From NCBI GenBank assembly GCA_963809795.1, contig CAWELN010000009.1, forward strand, positions 372,001 to 436,000: a stretch of DNA of 64,000 nucleotides. The letters run 5' to 3'. The stretch is from DASUAS01 sp963809795 (GTDB lineage: Bacteria > Actinomycetota > Acidimicrobiia > IMCC26256 > DASPTH01). The notes beneath the pieces were generated by a model. It was given only the letters and a program-made list of their open reading frames with translations. It searched no databases and was not told where the DNA came from. Positions within the stretch are counted from its first letter, which is position 1, and each line of letters begins with the position of its first letter. The position numbers and the translations under genes were made by a program. Shown piece after piece: positions 15,441-24,385 of the stretch.

Positions 15441-15920
15441 TCACGCGGTGGCGGTGTCGGGCCGCGACCGACGGCGGCGCAGCGTGTCGAAGGCATTGCC
15501 GAGCTGGCGCACCTGGATGCGGCTCAGGTGGCCGAGGAAGTGGCGCCGCACGCCGTCGACGTGGGCCGGCGCCGCCGCCTCGAGCGCGGCGAGACCGGCG
15601 TCGGTGAGGACGGCGAGGGTCACCCGCCGGTCGGCCGCGCTGGGCTCGCGTGCCACCAGCCCGAGGCGCACGAGGCCGTCGAGCCGGCGGGTGAGGCCGC
15701 TCGGCGACAGGTGCAGCTGCTCGGCGAGATCGCACATGCGCAGCCGACGCTCGGGGGCCTCCGAGAGGTTCACGAGCACGCCGTAGTCGCCCTCGTCGAA
15801 GCCGAACCCCTCCTGGAGCTCCGCGGTCAGGGCCGCGTGGACGTCGGCGTAGACCTCCACCAGCCCGCGCCAGGCCCGCATCTCCTCCTCGTCGAGCCAC
15901 GGCGTGGGGCGCTCGTCCAT
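15441..15920 (-). CDS. MarR-family transcriptional regulator
   Basis: A 159-residue winged-helix regulator. An N-terminal dimerisation helix with PTPWLDEEEMRAWRGLVEVYADVHAAL precedes the HTH (RRLRMCDLAEQLHLSPSGLTRRLDGLVRLGLVAREPSAADRRVTLAVLT), in which DRR of the wing is the usual MarR signature. MarR proteins respond to small aromatic ligands and repress neighbouring genes. It is divergent from the VOC gene across 144 bp that contains a good palindrome (15964-15976), suggesting control of both. Confidence 0.88.
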   Translation of the reverse strand: MDERPTPWLDEEEMRAWRGLVEVYADVHAALTAELQEGFGFDEGDYGVLVNLSEAPERRLRMCDLAEQLHLSPSGLTRRLDGLVRLGLVAREPSAADRRVTLAVLTDAGLAALEAAAPAHVDGVRRHFLGHLSRIQVRQLGNAFDTLRRRRSRPDTATA

Positions 15921-15963
15921 TCCCCCAGTCTAGCCGTACCCGTGCGCGGGCAATAGTTGACCG

Positions 15964-15976
15964 CACAATCAATGTG
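15964..15976. promoter_or_regulatory. Candidate MarR operator
   Basis: CACAATCAATGTG is a 13-bp near-palindrome (CACA-A/T-T-N-A-A/T-TGTG) in the AT-richest part of the gap between marR-type and VOC genes. A TTGACC hexamer overlaps its left side and TAGTGT follows, so binding would block the rightward promoter. The assignment rests on position and symmetry. Confidence 0.5.
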
Positions 15977-16064
15977 GTAGTGTGCAGACCGGTGCGCTCG
16001 AGTCCGGTGGTGTACTGGGCACGAGCGAGATGGTGAAGCTGCCGGCCGGGAAGGTGGTCCCACG

Positions 16065-16511
16065 ATGAAGACGATCGAGCTCGGCCACGCGGTGCTCTAC
16101 GTGCGTGACCTCGAGCGCTCCCGCCACTTCTACGGCGACATCCTGGGCCTCCCCGAGATCGGTGCCGCCTTCCCGGGCGCGGCCGGGTTCAGCGGCGGTC
16201 GCACGCACCACGAGCTGCTGCTCATCGAGGTGGGCCCGACCGCGGCCGCACCGCCCCCCGGGCGCCGCACCGGCCTCTACCACCTCGGGTTCAAGATCGG
16301 TACGACCGACGACGAGCTCCGCGACGCGATCCGTGACCTCGAGGAGGCCGGGGTGACCATCGTCGGGGCGTCGGACCACACGGTCACCCACTCGCTGTAC
16401 GTCCTGGATCCCGACGGCAACGAGCTCGAGCTCTACATCGACGTGCAGCCGGAGGCGTGGCGCGACGACCCCGCGCTGGTGTTCGCGCCCACCAAGCCCC
16501 TGCGCATCTGA
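16065..16511 (+). CDS. VOC (glyoxalase/extradiol dioxygenase fold) protein
   Basis: A 148-residue single-module vicinal-oxygen-chelate protein: IELGHAVLYVRDLERSRHFYGDILGL at the start and the paired half GLYHLGFKIGTTDDELRDAIRDLEEAGVTI, ending in SHTVTHSLYVLDPDGNELELYID. H8, the His of GLYHLGF and the Glu of NELELY are the likely metal ligands. Such proteins resemble catechol 2,3-dioxygenase C-terminal halves. Divergence from a MarR gene suggests an inducible aromatic or electrophile-handling role; the reaction is not known. Confidence 0.84.
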   Translation: MKTIELGHAVLYVRDLERSRHFYGDILGLPEIGAAFPGAAGFSGGRTHHELLLIEVGPTAAAPPPGRRTGLYHLGFKIGTTDDELRDAIRDLEEAGVTIVGASDHTVTHSLYVLDPDGNELELYIDVQPEAWRDDPALVFAPTKPLRI

Positions 16512-16523
16512 GCGAACGGTGGC

Positions 16524-17501
16524 TCAGGCGGGGAGGTAGTCCTCGAGGCTGGCGATGGCGAAGCCCTGCTGCCTGCAGACGTCGAACACCTTCTGCAGGT
16601 CGGCGAGCAGGTCGGTGCGGAAGTGCATCAGCACGATGTCGCCCGGCGTGAGCTGGGTGCCGTCCTGCAGGTCGAAGCGGCCGTCGTTGGTCGAGCCCTT
16701 CCAGAGCACCACCGCCTTGAAGCCGCACGACGCGGCCACCGCCTGCACGTTCGCGTTGTACGAGCCGTACGGAGGCCGGAACAGCGTGGGTCGCCGGCCG
16801 TACAGGTTCTGGAAGTCGTCGAGCGTTCCGCACACCTCGGTCTGCACGTTGCCGTACGAGAGCTTGGTGAGGTCGGGGTGGTTGATGGTGTGCGACTCCA
16901 CCACTCCCCCGTACTGCTGCAGCTGTCGGAAGTAGTCGGCACCCGCCTCCGCCTCTTCCTGCACGAGGAACATGGTGAACGGGATGTTGGCCTGCGCCAG
17001 CAGGTCGGCCACCGCCGGGTCCCGGACCAAGCCGTCGTCGATCCCGAGGAAGATCACCTTGTTCGTCGTCGGGATGCGGCTGAACACCGGCGCCGAGCTC
17101 GTCGGCGGCAATGACACCGGGGTCGGTGGCGGTTGTTGGGGCAGCCCGAGCCCCGGGACCCGGAGGGGCACCGGCGCGGTGGTCGTGGTCGGCGGCACCG
17201 TGGTCGTCGTCGTCGTGGTCGTCGTCGAGGTGGAGGTGGTGGTGGGCGCCGCGGTCGTGGTGGTGGCGACGGTGGAGGACGGCGGCGCGGTGTCGTCGCC
17301 GACGGCGCGGATCGATGCCGCCACCCGCGGGTTCGCGTCGGCACCGCCCGCGAGCTGGAAGGGGCCTTCGCCGAAGAGCACCACGAGCGCCACCGTCACG
17401 CCGACCGCGACGCCGAAGCGGTTCCATTGCACCCGGTGCCGGTGGGCGCGCGACTGCGCGCGGGCGCGCCGCGTCACCACCTCGTCAGTGCCGGGCCCCA
17501 C
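16524..17501 (-). CDS. Membrane-anchored polysaccharide deacetylase
   Basis: A 325-residue type II membrane protein. A short basic N-terminus, one transmembrane anchor (VAVGVTVALVVLF), a Thr-rich stalk (about residues 75-110) and a NodB-type deacetylase domain are visible. Catalytic landmarks: FLGIDDGLVRD (Asp-Asp pair), SHTINHPDL (His-x3-His) and RPPYGSYN. It would remove acetyl groups from cell-wall or extracellular glycans outside the membrane. The Thr stalk is encoded by a GTGGTCGTC-type microsatellite tract. A GTG start was chosen because the open frame further upstream runs antisense into the divergent MFS gene. Confidence 0.84.
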   Translation of the reverse strand: MGPGTDEVVTRRARAQSRAHRHRVQWNRFGVAVGVTVALVVLFGEGPFQLAGGADANPRVAASIRAVGDDTAPPSSTVATTTTAAPTTTSTSTTTTTTTTTVPPTTTTAPVPLRVPGLGLPQQPPPTPVSLPPTSSAPVFSRIPTTNKVIFLGIDDGLVRDPAVADLLAQANIPFTMFLVQEEAEAGADYFRQLQQYGGVVESHTINHPDLTKLSYGNVQTEVCGTLDDFQNLYGRRPTLFRPPYGSYNANVQAVAASCGFKAVVLWKGSTNDGRFDLQDGTQLTPGDIVLMHFRTDLLADLQKVFDVCRQQGFAIASLEDYLPA

Positions 17502-17535
17502 GGTGTCACGGTAGTCGCGGCGGTACCGTGCGCCG

Positions 17536-18832
17536 GTGCATCGGGAGACCCGGTCGATCGTCGCCCTGCTGTCATCGGTGTTCGCGGCGTCGGCGGCGTG
17601 GGCGCTCCTCGACACGGTGCTCGGCAAGCTCGTGTTCGACATGACCGGCAGCGAGCTCGCGCTGGGCCTGATCGGCCTGGCCGAGTTCGCCCCGGCCGCT
17701 CTCCTGGTCTTCGTCACCGGCACCGTCGCCGACCGCGTCGACCGCCGGCGCCTGGCGGCGGTGAGCATGGGCCTCGAGGCGCTGGCCCTCGTCGCCATCA
17801 CCGCCTACGCCGCCACCGACCCGACGTCGACGCTCCCGATCTTCCTCCTGGTGATCGCGTTCGGCACCGCCCGCGCCTTCGCCACCCCCGCCACCCGGTC
17901 GCTGCCCGCCGACAGCGTGTCGGCGACGCGCCTGCCCTGGCTCACCGCCCGCCAGTCGGCCACGTGGCAGGCGGCGCTCATCTTCGGTCCGGTCCTCGGC
18001 GGCTTCCTCTACGTGGTCGACCCGTGGGTGCCGTTCGCGGTCGCCGTCGGGGCTGGTCGTGATCGCGGCGGTCACGGTGCTGCGCGTGAAGCCGCAGGAG
18101 TACGTGCACGACGCCGACGAGGAGCGCGAGCGCCCGAGCGTGCACGAGGCGGTGGAGGGCCTGCGGTTCGTGCGCAGCCGGCCGATCCTGTTCGGCGCCA
18201 TCTCCCTCGACCTGTTCGCGGTGCTGTTCGGTGGCGCGGTCGCGCTGCTGCCCGCGATCGCGGAGGACCGCCTCGGCGTGGGCGCGGTCGGCCTGGGGTG
18301 GCTCCGCGCCGCGGTCGGGATCGGCGCCGGCCTCGTCACCATCCTGTTGGCGTGGAAGCCGGTGAGCCATCGGGTCGGCCGCACGCTGCTGGTGTCGGTC
18401 GCGCTGTTCGGCGTCGGCACCATCGTCCTCGGTCTGACCACGAGCTTCGTGGTCGCGTTCGTCGCGCTCCTCTTCCTGTCGGGTGCCGACGCGGTGAGCG
18501 TGTTCATCCGCTCGACGCTCGTGCCGCTGGCCACGCCGGCGGACAAGCGCGGCCGCGTGCTCGCGGTGGAGGCCGTCTTCATCGGCGCGTCGAACGAGCT
18601 CGGCGCGTTCGAGTCGGGCGTCGCCGGCCAGCTCCTCGGACCGGGGGTGGCGGTGGTGCTCGGCGGTGTCGCCACCCTCGCGGTGGCCGCGCTCTGGTGG
18701 GGGCTCTTCCCGGGGCTGCGGTCGGTCGACGGCTTCCCCGACGCCATCCACCACGACATCCCCGCCCGCCGGCCCGATGCGCCGCCGGGCGCGCCGCCCG
18801 GCCCGCCGGGCTACGATCTCCCGGGAACCTAG
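17536..18832 (+). CDS. MFS transporter (apparent frameshift)
   Basis: A major facilitator protein of about 431 residues when read across one break. The first half holds six helices with GTVADRVDRRRLAA as the loop 2-3 motif; the second half continues LVVIAAVTVLRVKPQEYVHD, SRPILFGAISLDLFAVLFGG and PADKRGRVLAVEAVF. The frame changes at the GGGG run 18049-18052, where removing one G joins AVAVG to LVVIAAV. The later half resembles the EntS/MFS_3 group and ends in a Pro-rich tail. Both halves are well preserved, so a base-call error is the simplest explanation. Confidence 0.78.
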
Positions 18833-18854
18833 TGATCACTATGGAGGCGCCGCC

Positions 18855-19970
18855 GTGACCGCCGTCGAGACCGCACCCGAGCTCCTCATCTCCTCCGACT
18901 CCCACGCCCAGGTCAGCCACGACGCGGTGAAGGCCCACCTCGCGTCGAGGTACCACGACGAGTACGACGGCGCGGTCAGGGCCTTCCAACAGCGCATGGC
19001 GAAGGGCGCGGGCCGGGTGAACCAGGCCTGGCAGTCCGATCGGAAGGCGCAGGAGGACGCCGGCTCCTTCCGGCTGCGCAACATGACCCGCCCCGGTCAC
19101 CACGACGGCGCCGCCCGCCTCGCCGACATGGACACCGACGGCGTGCAGCAGGAGGTCATCTACAGCGAGGTCAGCGCGTTCCGCTACATCCGCGACCTGC
19201 AGGTGGGCCAGTCGGAGGCAACGGTCGCGTTCAACGAGGCTCTCCGCGAGTTCGGCGCCGCCGACCCGAGCCGCCTGATCGTCTCGTACCAGATCCCGAT
19301 CCACGACATCGACGCGGCGGTGCAGGAGGTGCACCGCGTCGTGGGGCTCGGTGCGAAGTCGCTGCAGCTCCCGGTGTTCCCGCCCGAGGTCGACCTGCCC
19401 GACTACTACCACGAGCGCTACGACCCGCTGTTCGCGGTCATCCAGGACGCGGGCCTCCCGATCTGCTGCCACATCGGCCTCAACACGATGCTCGACGACC
19501 TGGTCGCGCGCGATCCCACGCCGGGCAGCGCGGTGATGGTCCCGATGGCCGCGCTCAGCACCGGCGAGGCACTCGGGATGTGGATCATGGGCGGCGTGTT
19601 CGAGCGCTTCCCCGGCCTCAAGGTGGTGTTCGTGGAGCCCGGGCTCGGGTGGATCGCGTGGTGGCTCTTCATCACCGACGACATGGTCACCCGCCAGGGC
19701 TACGACCTGCCCGCGATCACCGAGCTGCCCAGCTTCTACTTCCACCGCAACGTGTTCGTGACCTTCATCGACGAGACCGACGCCGTCACCGCGCCGCAGC
19801 TGCGCAACCGCATCGGCATCGAGAACATGATGTGGTCGAGCGACTACCCGCACCCCGTGACCAGCTGGCCGAACTCGCGTCGGGTGGTCGCCGAGACCCT
19901 CGGCGTGCTCACCCCGACCGAGCGGGAGCTGGTCGTGGCCGGCAACGCACGGCGCGTCTGGAACCTGTGA
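18855..19970 (+). CDS. Amidohydrolase_2-family metal-dependent hydrolase
   Basis: A 371-residue TIM-barrel enzyme related to ACMSD-type decarboxylases and hydrolases. SSDSHAQV is the first metal motif, PICCHIGLNTM carries the next His, and WSSDYPHPVTSWPNS the late Asp. KVVFVEPGLGWIAWWLF is typical of actinobacterial members found near P450s and Rieske enzymes. The GTG start follows a GGAGG five bases into a tiny upstream frame whose TGA overlaps the GTG. The P450 starts 10 bp after its stop, so the two are almost certainly cotranscribed; a joint role in degrading a lipid-like or aromatic compound is inferred. Confidence 0.86.
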   Translation: MTAVETAPELLISSDSHAQVSHDAVKAHLASRYHDEYDGAVRAFQQRMAKGAGRVNQAWQSDRKAQEDAGSFRLRNMTRPGHHDGAARLADMDTDGVQQEVIYSEVSAFRYIRDLQVGQSEATVAFNEALREFGAADPSRLIVSYQIPIHDIDAAVQEVHRVVGLGAKSLQLPVFPPEVDLPDYYHERYDPLFAVIQDAGLPICCHIGLNTMLDDLVARDPTPGSAVMVPMAALSTGEALGMWIMGGVFERFPGLKVVFVEPGLGWIAWWLFITDDMVTRQGYDLPAITELPSFYFHRNVFVTFIDETDAVTAPQLRNRIGIENMMWSSDYPHPVTSWPNSRRVVAETLGVLTPTERELVVAGNARRVWNL

Positions 19971-19980
19971 AGATGGGGGA

Positions 19981-21228
19981 ATGACCGCCGTCTCCGTCAC
20001 CGCCGCCCCGAACCTGTGGGACCCGGACGTCTTCACCGGGGGCCCGCCCCACGAATTCCTCGCCGAGCTGCGTCGTACCCAGCCCGTGTACTGGCAGGAC
20101 ATGCCCGACGAGCCCGGGTTCTGGGCCGTCCTCACCCACGCCGACCTCACCGCGGTCGCCCGGGAGCCGGTCCTCTACTCCGCCAGCGAGGGCGGGGTCG
20201 TGCTCGAGAACCTCGATCCGGAGAACCTCGAGCAGATGCGCGGGATGCTCCTGGCCATGGACCCCCCGAAGCACGTCGCGTACCGGCGCCCGCTGGCGCC
20301 GAGCTTCAAGGCCCGGGTGATCGGCGGGCTCGAGGGCCGCATCCGCACCATCTGCCGGGAGATCAACGCCACCGCGCGGGAAGCCGGTGAGGTCGACTTC
20401 GTGCACGACGTCGCCACGCTGCTGCCGAGCCAGGTGGTGGGTGAGCTGATGGGGCTGCCGCGCGAGGACTGGGACCAGATCCAGCGGTGGGCCGAGATGA
20501 ACACCAGTGGCCAGGACCCCGACATCGTCGGTTCCGAGCACGCCGGCACCGCCCCCGACTCGTCCTACGAGACCAGCGGGGCCGGCACCACCCACATGGC
20601 CGTGTACGCGATGCAGTTCGCCGCCCGGCGCCGCACCGAGGCGCCGCGCGACGACCTCACCTCGCTGATCCTCGCCGGCAACTTCGGCGACGGCCCGATG
20701 AGCGACCTCGAGTTCGGCATCTTCTTCGTGCAGCTGGTCACCGCGGGCAACGACACCACGAAGACGATGCTCTCGGCCGGCCTGCTCGCGCTGCTCGAGC
20801 ACCCGGAGCAGCTGGCCGAGGTGCGCGCCGACCCGTCGCTGCTCCCGGGCGCGGTCGAGGAGATCCTGCGCTACGAGAACCCGCTCCACTACTTCCGGCG
20901 CACCGCCACCGCCGACGCGGTGCTGCACGACACGGAGATCGCCGAGGGCGACAAGGTGCTCATGTACTACACGTCGGCGAACCGCGACGAGACCGTCTTC
21001 ACCGACCCGCACCGCTTCGACATCCACCGCTCGCCGAACCCGCACCTCTCGTTCGGCATCGGGGAGCACTTCTGCCTCGGCGCCCACCTGGCCCGGCTCG
21101 AGGGGAAGGTGTTCTTCGAGGAGGTGCTCTCGACGTTCCCGACCATCGAGCTCATCGGCGAGCCGGTGCGCGTGCGCTCCAACCTCAACAACGGGTACAA
21201 GCGCCTGCCGGTGCGGCTGTCGTCGTAG
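19981..21228 (+). CDS. Cytochrome P450
   Basis: A 415-residue soluble bacterial P450. The haem ligand is C365 in FGIGEHFCLGAHLARLE, the I-helix oxygen-activation motif is VTAGNDTTKTM, and the K-helix ExxR is EEILRYENP. The N-terminal region (WDPDVFTGGPPHEFLAELRRTQPVYW) and YENPLHYFRRTAT resemble the CYP125/CYP142-like group of steroid and fatty-acid hydroxylases of actinobacteria, but the family cannot be fixed by eye. No ferredoxin gene is adjacent. It follows the amidohydrolase by 10 bp. Confidence 0.92.
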   Translation: MTAVSVTAAPNLWDPDVFTGGPPHEFLAELRRTQPVYWQDMPDEPGFWAVLTHADLTAVAREPVLYSASEGGVVLENLDPENLEQMRGMLLAMDPPKHVAYRRPLAPSFKARVIGGLEGRIRTICREINATAREAGEVDFVHDVATLLPSQVVGELMGLPREDWDQIQRWAEMNTSGQDPDIVGSEHAGTAPDSSYETSGAGTTHMAVYAMQFAARRRTEAPRDDLTSLILAGNFGDGPMSDLEFGIFFVQLVTAGNDTTKTMLSAGLLALLEHPEQLAEVRADPSLLPGAVEEILRYENPLHYFRRTATADAVLHDTEIAEGDKVLMYYTSANRDETVFTDPHRFDIHRSPNPHLSFGIGEHFCLGAHLARLEGKVFFEEVLSTFPTIELIGEPVRVRSNLNNGYKRLPVRLSS

Positions 21229-21283
21229 CGCGTGCGCCCGCGGAGCGAACCACTCGCGAGGCACACTGCAACAGGGATGAACA

Positions 21284-21301
21284 CGCGCCTTCGTGGGCGC
21301 G
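21284..21301. terminator. Hairpin between convergent P450 and membrane-protein genes
   Basis: CGCGCC and GGCGCG form a 6-bp all-GC stem around TTCGTG. It lies in the 75-bp gap between convergent genes and could end transcription from both sides. Confidence 0.5.
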
Positions 21302-21303
21302 GA

Positions 21304-21717
21304 TCAGGCGTACTCAGGGTCTCCGGCGGTCGTGCCGAGGGCGAAGATCACCAGCATGTCGAGTGCGATGATCACCAGCGCGGCAGCCCAGTACGGCGTG
21401 AAGATCCAGAAGAACGCGAAGAACGCCTGCACCACCGCCGCGGTGATCCCGACCACGAATCCGAACGCGGAACGGAAGAACACCATGATCCCCGCGACGA
21501 GGACCACGGCCCCCACGATCAGGTAGATCCAACCCCAGGTGTCGAGGTTGCTGCTGCTGAACAGGAGCGTGTCCCCGAAGGTCTTCTGGACCTGGTCGTT
21601 CGCATGCAGGGCCCACAGGCCGTTGATCGCCATGTTGCCGCCCGCGAGGAACATCACGATCCCCGCGAACACGATCCAAAAGGTCCCGCGACCACGACGC
21701 GGCGGTGCATCAACCAC
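21304..21717 (-). CDS. Four-helix small membrane protein (DUF7144-like)
   Basis: A 137-residue integral membrane protein with four predicted helices: FWIVFAGIVMFLAGGNMAING, WGWIYLIVGAVVLVAGIMVFF, FGFVVGITAAVVQAFFAFFW and AAALVIIALDMLVIFAL. The N-terminus is short and basic and the C-terminus polar. The pattern (helix, NGLWAL, WGW) matches a widespread actinobacterial membrane family of unknown role, recently named DUF7144. It is convergent with the P450 gene. Its GC content is a little below the window average, as expected from Phe/Ile/Met-rich helices. Confidence 0.8.
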   Translation of the reverse strand: MVDAPPRRGRGTFWIVFAGIVMFLAGGNMAINGLWALHANDQVQKTFGDTLLFSSSNLDTWGWIYLIVGAVVLVAGIMVFFRSAFGFVVGITAAVVQAFFAFFWIFTPYWAAALVIIALDMLVIFALGTTAGDPEYA

Positions 21718-21761
21718 GACCGACCCCTTTCGTCAGCGCAGGCGCTCCGACGCCGCCCGCG

Positions 21762-21929
21762 GTGAGGAACGGTAACCCACTCGAAGCCCCCGGCGGCGGA
21801 GATCCGGCGGGTGCCTACGCCGCGGCCATGATCGTGATCGCGGTCATCGCCTTCGGCGGCCTCGGCGCCACGCTCCTGCTGCCGCGCCAACCAGTGCCAC
21901 CGCCCGGAGATCTGCGTCCGAGCGCATGA
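21762..21929 (+). CDS. Possible 55-residue single-span membrane peptide
   Basis: A short frame with a GTG start encodes NPLEAPGGGDPAGAYAAAM followed by one hydrophobic span (MIVIAVIAFGGLGATLLL) and a Pro-rich end. The 239-bp stretch between the DUF7144-like and ASCH genes is otherwise empty. Membrane-like composition makes it plausible, but there is no strong ribosome site and it could be chance. Confidence 0.3.
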   Translation: MRNGNPLEAPGGGDPAGAYAAAMIVIAVIAFGGLGATLLLPRQPVPPPGDLRPSA

Positions 21930-21956
21930 ATCCCCCGCCGCCGTAGCCTCCTCCGG

Positions 21957-22553
21957 GTGCTGTTCCAGGCCCGCTTCTGGCCGCTGATCGTCGACGGCTC
22001 GGTCACCGTCACCTTCCGGCGGTGGCGCCGCCGCCAGGTCGTGGCCGGCCACCGCTACCGCACCGGGCACCGGATCGTCGGCCGGCAGATGATCGAGGTC
22101 GACTCGGTGGAGGTGATCGACCCGGCGACGATCACCGACGCCGACGCCCGGAGGTCCGGGTACCCGGACGCGGCCACCCTGCGGGCCGACCTGCGCGGCG
22201 ACGACGACCTCCCCGTCTACCGCATCGAGTTCCACCGGGTCGACGACCCCGACCCGCGCTCGGTGCTGGCGGCGAGCGCCGACCTCTCCCCCGCCGACCG
22301 GGCCGAGCTCGACCGGCGCCTCGACCGGCTCGACCGGGCGGCCGTCCACGGTCCGTGGACCCGGGCCACGCTCGCGGTCATCGCCGGGCAGCCGGGCCGG
22401 CGCGCCGCCGACCTCGCCGCCTGGTTCGGGCGCGAGACCCAGCCGTTCAAGACCGACGTGCGCAAGCTCAAGAACCTCGGGCTCACCGAGAGCCTGGAGG
22501 TCGGCTATCGCCTGTCGCCCCGGGGCGAGGCCTACCTCGGGGGCGGGTCGTAG
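21957..22553 (+). CDS. ASCH-domain protein with winged-helix-like C-terminus
   Basis: A 198-residue protein. Residues 1-95 show the ASCH pattern (FWPLIVDGSVTVTFRRWRRRQVVAGHRYRT, then EVDSVEVID), a PUA-like RNA-binding beta-barrel. The C-terminal 70 residues (WTRATLAVIAGQPGRRAADLAAWFGRETQPFKTDVRKLKNLGLTES) look like a winged helix ending in YRLSPRGEAYL. The combination suggests an RNA- or nucleotide-sensing regulator, but no function is established. A GTG start gives the shortest complete ASCH domain. It is convergent with the cyclase gene, 16 bp apart. Confidence 0.75.
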   Translation: MLFQARFWPLIVDGSVTVTFRRWRRRQVVAGHRYRTGHRIVGRQMIEVDSVEVIDPATITDADARRSGYPDAATLRADLRGDDDLPVYRIEFHRVDDPDPRSVLAASADLSPADRAELDRRLDRLDRAAVHGPWTRATLAVIAGQPGRRAADLAAWFGRETQPFKTDVRKLKNLGLTESLEVGYRLSPRGEAYLGGGS

Positions 22554-22569
22554 CCCGCGGGCTCGCGGA

Positions 22570-23526
22570 CTAGAAGATCGCCAGCGGGTTCACCGGGCAC
22601 CCGGTGCCGCCCGGGATGCGCAGCGGCGCGACCACGCACAGGAACTCCCACCGCGACTGCGCCGCGCACTCGGGCGCCAGGCGGGCGAGGTTCACGTTGT
22701 CGACCAGGTGCAGGCCCATCCCGGTGATGCCGACCTGGTGGACCGGGAACGGCCAGTCGGGGATGCCGAGGCCGGGGGTCATGTCGGAGATGCCGTCGCC
22801 CATGAGCAGCGCGACCTCGCGCTCGTGCAACCAGGGCAGGCACTGCGGGTGGAGGCCGGCCAGGCCGTCGCGGAACGGGTCGAGCTGCCCGCCCTGGGCC
22901 GCCCGGCGGGCGTCGCGCCCGCCGCCGACGATCAGCAGGTCGCCGCTGCGCACCGGCGATCCCTGCGTCTCCTCGGCCCGCTCGAGGTCGGCGACGGTGA
23001 TGGCGGTGTTGCCGTCGAGGTGCTCGACGCCGCGGGCGCGGGGGATGTCGAGGAACACGCCCCGGCCGGCGAGGCCGTCGGCGGTGCTCATCACCGTGTT
23101 GGTGAGCGCGCCGGTGCTCTTCACGTCGGCGGCGGGCCGGCCGTTGTACATCTCGCCCCGCACGAACATGTGGCACAGCGCGTCGAGGTGGGTGATGCCC
23201 ATCCCGTGCACCTCGGTGCCGATGTAGTCGCGGCTCGCCTCGTAGCCCGGGATCCCGTTCGAGTCCCGGGCGTCGCCGCCGGCCAGCATGTGGTGGTGCG
23301 CGGGGCTCGGGGTCTCGGGCGACGGGGTGACGGGGAAGTCGTGGGCCAGGCTCACGGTGACCCCGGTGCGCACCAGCGCCCCGGCCGCGGCCCGGCGCTC
23401 GGGCGTCAGGAAGTTGAGCGCCCCGAGCTCGTCGTCGTCGCCCCACCGGCCCCAGTTGCGCAGCGCGTCGTAGAGCGCGTCGAGCTGGTCGGTGGTCGGG
23501 TGATCGTCGACGGTCGGCGCGGTCAT
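22570..23526 (-). CDS. Cyclase-family (kynurenine formamidase-like) metal-dependent hydrolase
   Basis: A 318-residue protein of the cyclase/formamidase superfamily. The metal motif HxGTHxDxxxH appears as HGMGITHLDALCH, with Ile in place of Gly; the N-terminal WGDDDELGALNFLTPERRAAAG and LLIVGGGRDARR are typical of the longer cyclase subgroup. Members hydrolyse amides or lactones such as N-formylkynurenine. The substrate here is unknown. It is divergent from an SDR across 33 bp, a spacing that suggests a shared regulatory region. Confidence 0.84.
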   Translation of the reverse strand: MTAPTVDDHPTTDQLDALYDALRNWGRWGDDDELGALNFLTPERRAAAGALVRTGVTVSLAHDFPVTPSPETPSPAHHHMLAGGDARDSNGIPGYEASRDYIGTEVHGMGITHLDALCHMFVRGEMYNGRPAADVKSTGALTNTVMSTADGLAGRGVFLDIPRARGVEHLDGNTAITVADLERAEETQGSPVRSGDLLIVGGGRDARRAAQGGQLDPFRDGLAGLHPQCLPWLHEREVALLMGDGISDMTPGLGIPDWPFPVHQVGITGMGLHLVDNVNLARLAPECAAQSRWEFLCVVAPLRIPGGTGCPVNPLAIF

Positions 23527-23559
23527 GCGCGCAACGTACCGCCCCGGTAGCGTGCCCGC

Positions 23560-24348
23560 ATGCTGATCGACCGCTTCCGTCTCGACGACCGCGTCGCCAT
23601 CGTCACCGCCGCCGGGCGGGGCATCGGCGCCGCCTCCGCGCTGGCGTTCGCCGAGTCCGGCGCCGACGTCGTGATCGCCGCCCGCACCGTCTCGCAGCTC
23701 GAGGAGGTGGCGGCGCAGGTCCGCAAGCTGGGACGCAACGCGGTCGTGGTGGCCGCCGACCTGTCCGACGTCGACGCGGTCGAGGGCCTGGTCGACACCG
23801 CGGTGCGCGAGTTCGGGCGGCTCGACATCGTCGTGAACAACGTCGGGGGCTCGATGCCGATGCCGTTCCTCGACACCAGCGTGAGGTCGTTCGAGGAAGC
23901 GTTCCACTTCAACGTGACCACCGCGTTCGCGCTCACCAAGACCGCGCTCCCCCACCTGCTCGCCGGGGGCAACGGGTCGGTGGTCAACATCACCTCGGCG
24001 ATGGGCCGCTTCCGTGACCGCGGGTTCGTCGCCTACGGCACCGCCAAGGCCGCGCTGGCGCACATGACCCGCCTCCTCGCGGCCGACTGCGCGCCCAAGG
24101 TGCGCGTGAACGCGGTGGCGCCGGGCTCGATCGCGACCAGCGCACTGGAGATCGTGCTCACCGACCAGTCGCTGCACGACGAGATGGTGAGCCACACGCC
24201 GCTCCGGCGCCTCGGGGTGGCCGACGACATCGCGCTGGCCGTGCTCTACCTGGCGTCCGACGCCGCCGCCTACGTCACCGGCAAGGTCCTCGAGGTGGAC
24301 GGCGGCATCGAGGCCTCCAACCTCGACATGCACCTCCCCGACCTCTGA
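23560..24348 (+). CDS. Short-chain dehydrogenase/reductase
   Basis: A 262-residue classical SDR. The cofactor motif TAAGRGIG (about residues 16-23), NNVGG in place of the usual NNAG, the catalytic Ser in NITSAMG and Y-x3-K in AYGTAK are all present. DVVIAARTVSQL after strand 2 suggests NADP(H) preference because of the Arg. The C-terminal VTGKVLEVDGGIE is standard. An LLM flavoprotein follows after 37 bp on the same strand. The substrate is unknown; an acyl-CoA or steroid-like ketone is plausible. Confidence 0.87.
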   Translation: MLIDRFRLDDRVAIVTAAGRGIGAASALAFAESGADVVIAARTVSQLEEVAAQVRKLGRNAVVVAADLSDVDAVEGLVDTAVREFGRLDIVVNNVGGSMPMPFLDTSVRSFEEAFHFNVTTAFALTKTALPHLLAGGNGSVVNITSAMGRFRDRGFVAYGTAKAALAHMTRLLAADCAPKVRVNAVAPGSIATSALEIVLTDQSLHDEMVSHTPLRRLGVADDIALAVLYLASDAAAYVTGKVLEVDGGIEASNLDMHLPDL

Positions 24349-24385
24349 CGCACCTTCGCCAACGAGTGGAGGAAGGACGATCACG

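Noticed and set aside
17160..17290. GTGGTCGTC-type microsatellite
   Set aside because: It encodes the Thr-rich stalk of the deacetylase in frame; similar tracts encode stalks at 2100-2350. Ordinary low-complexity coding sequence.
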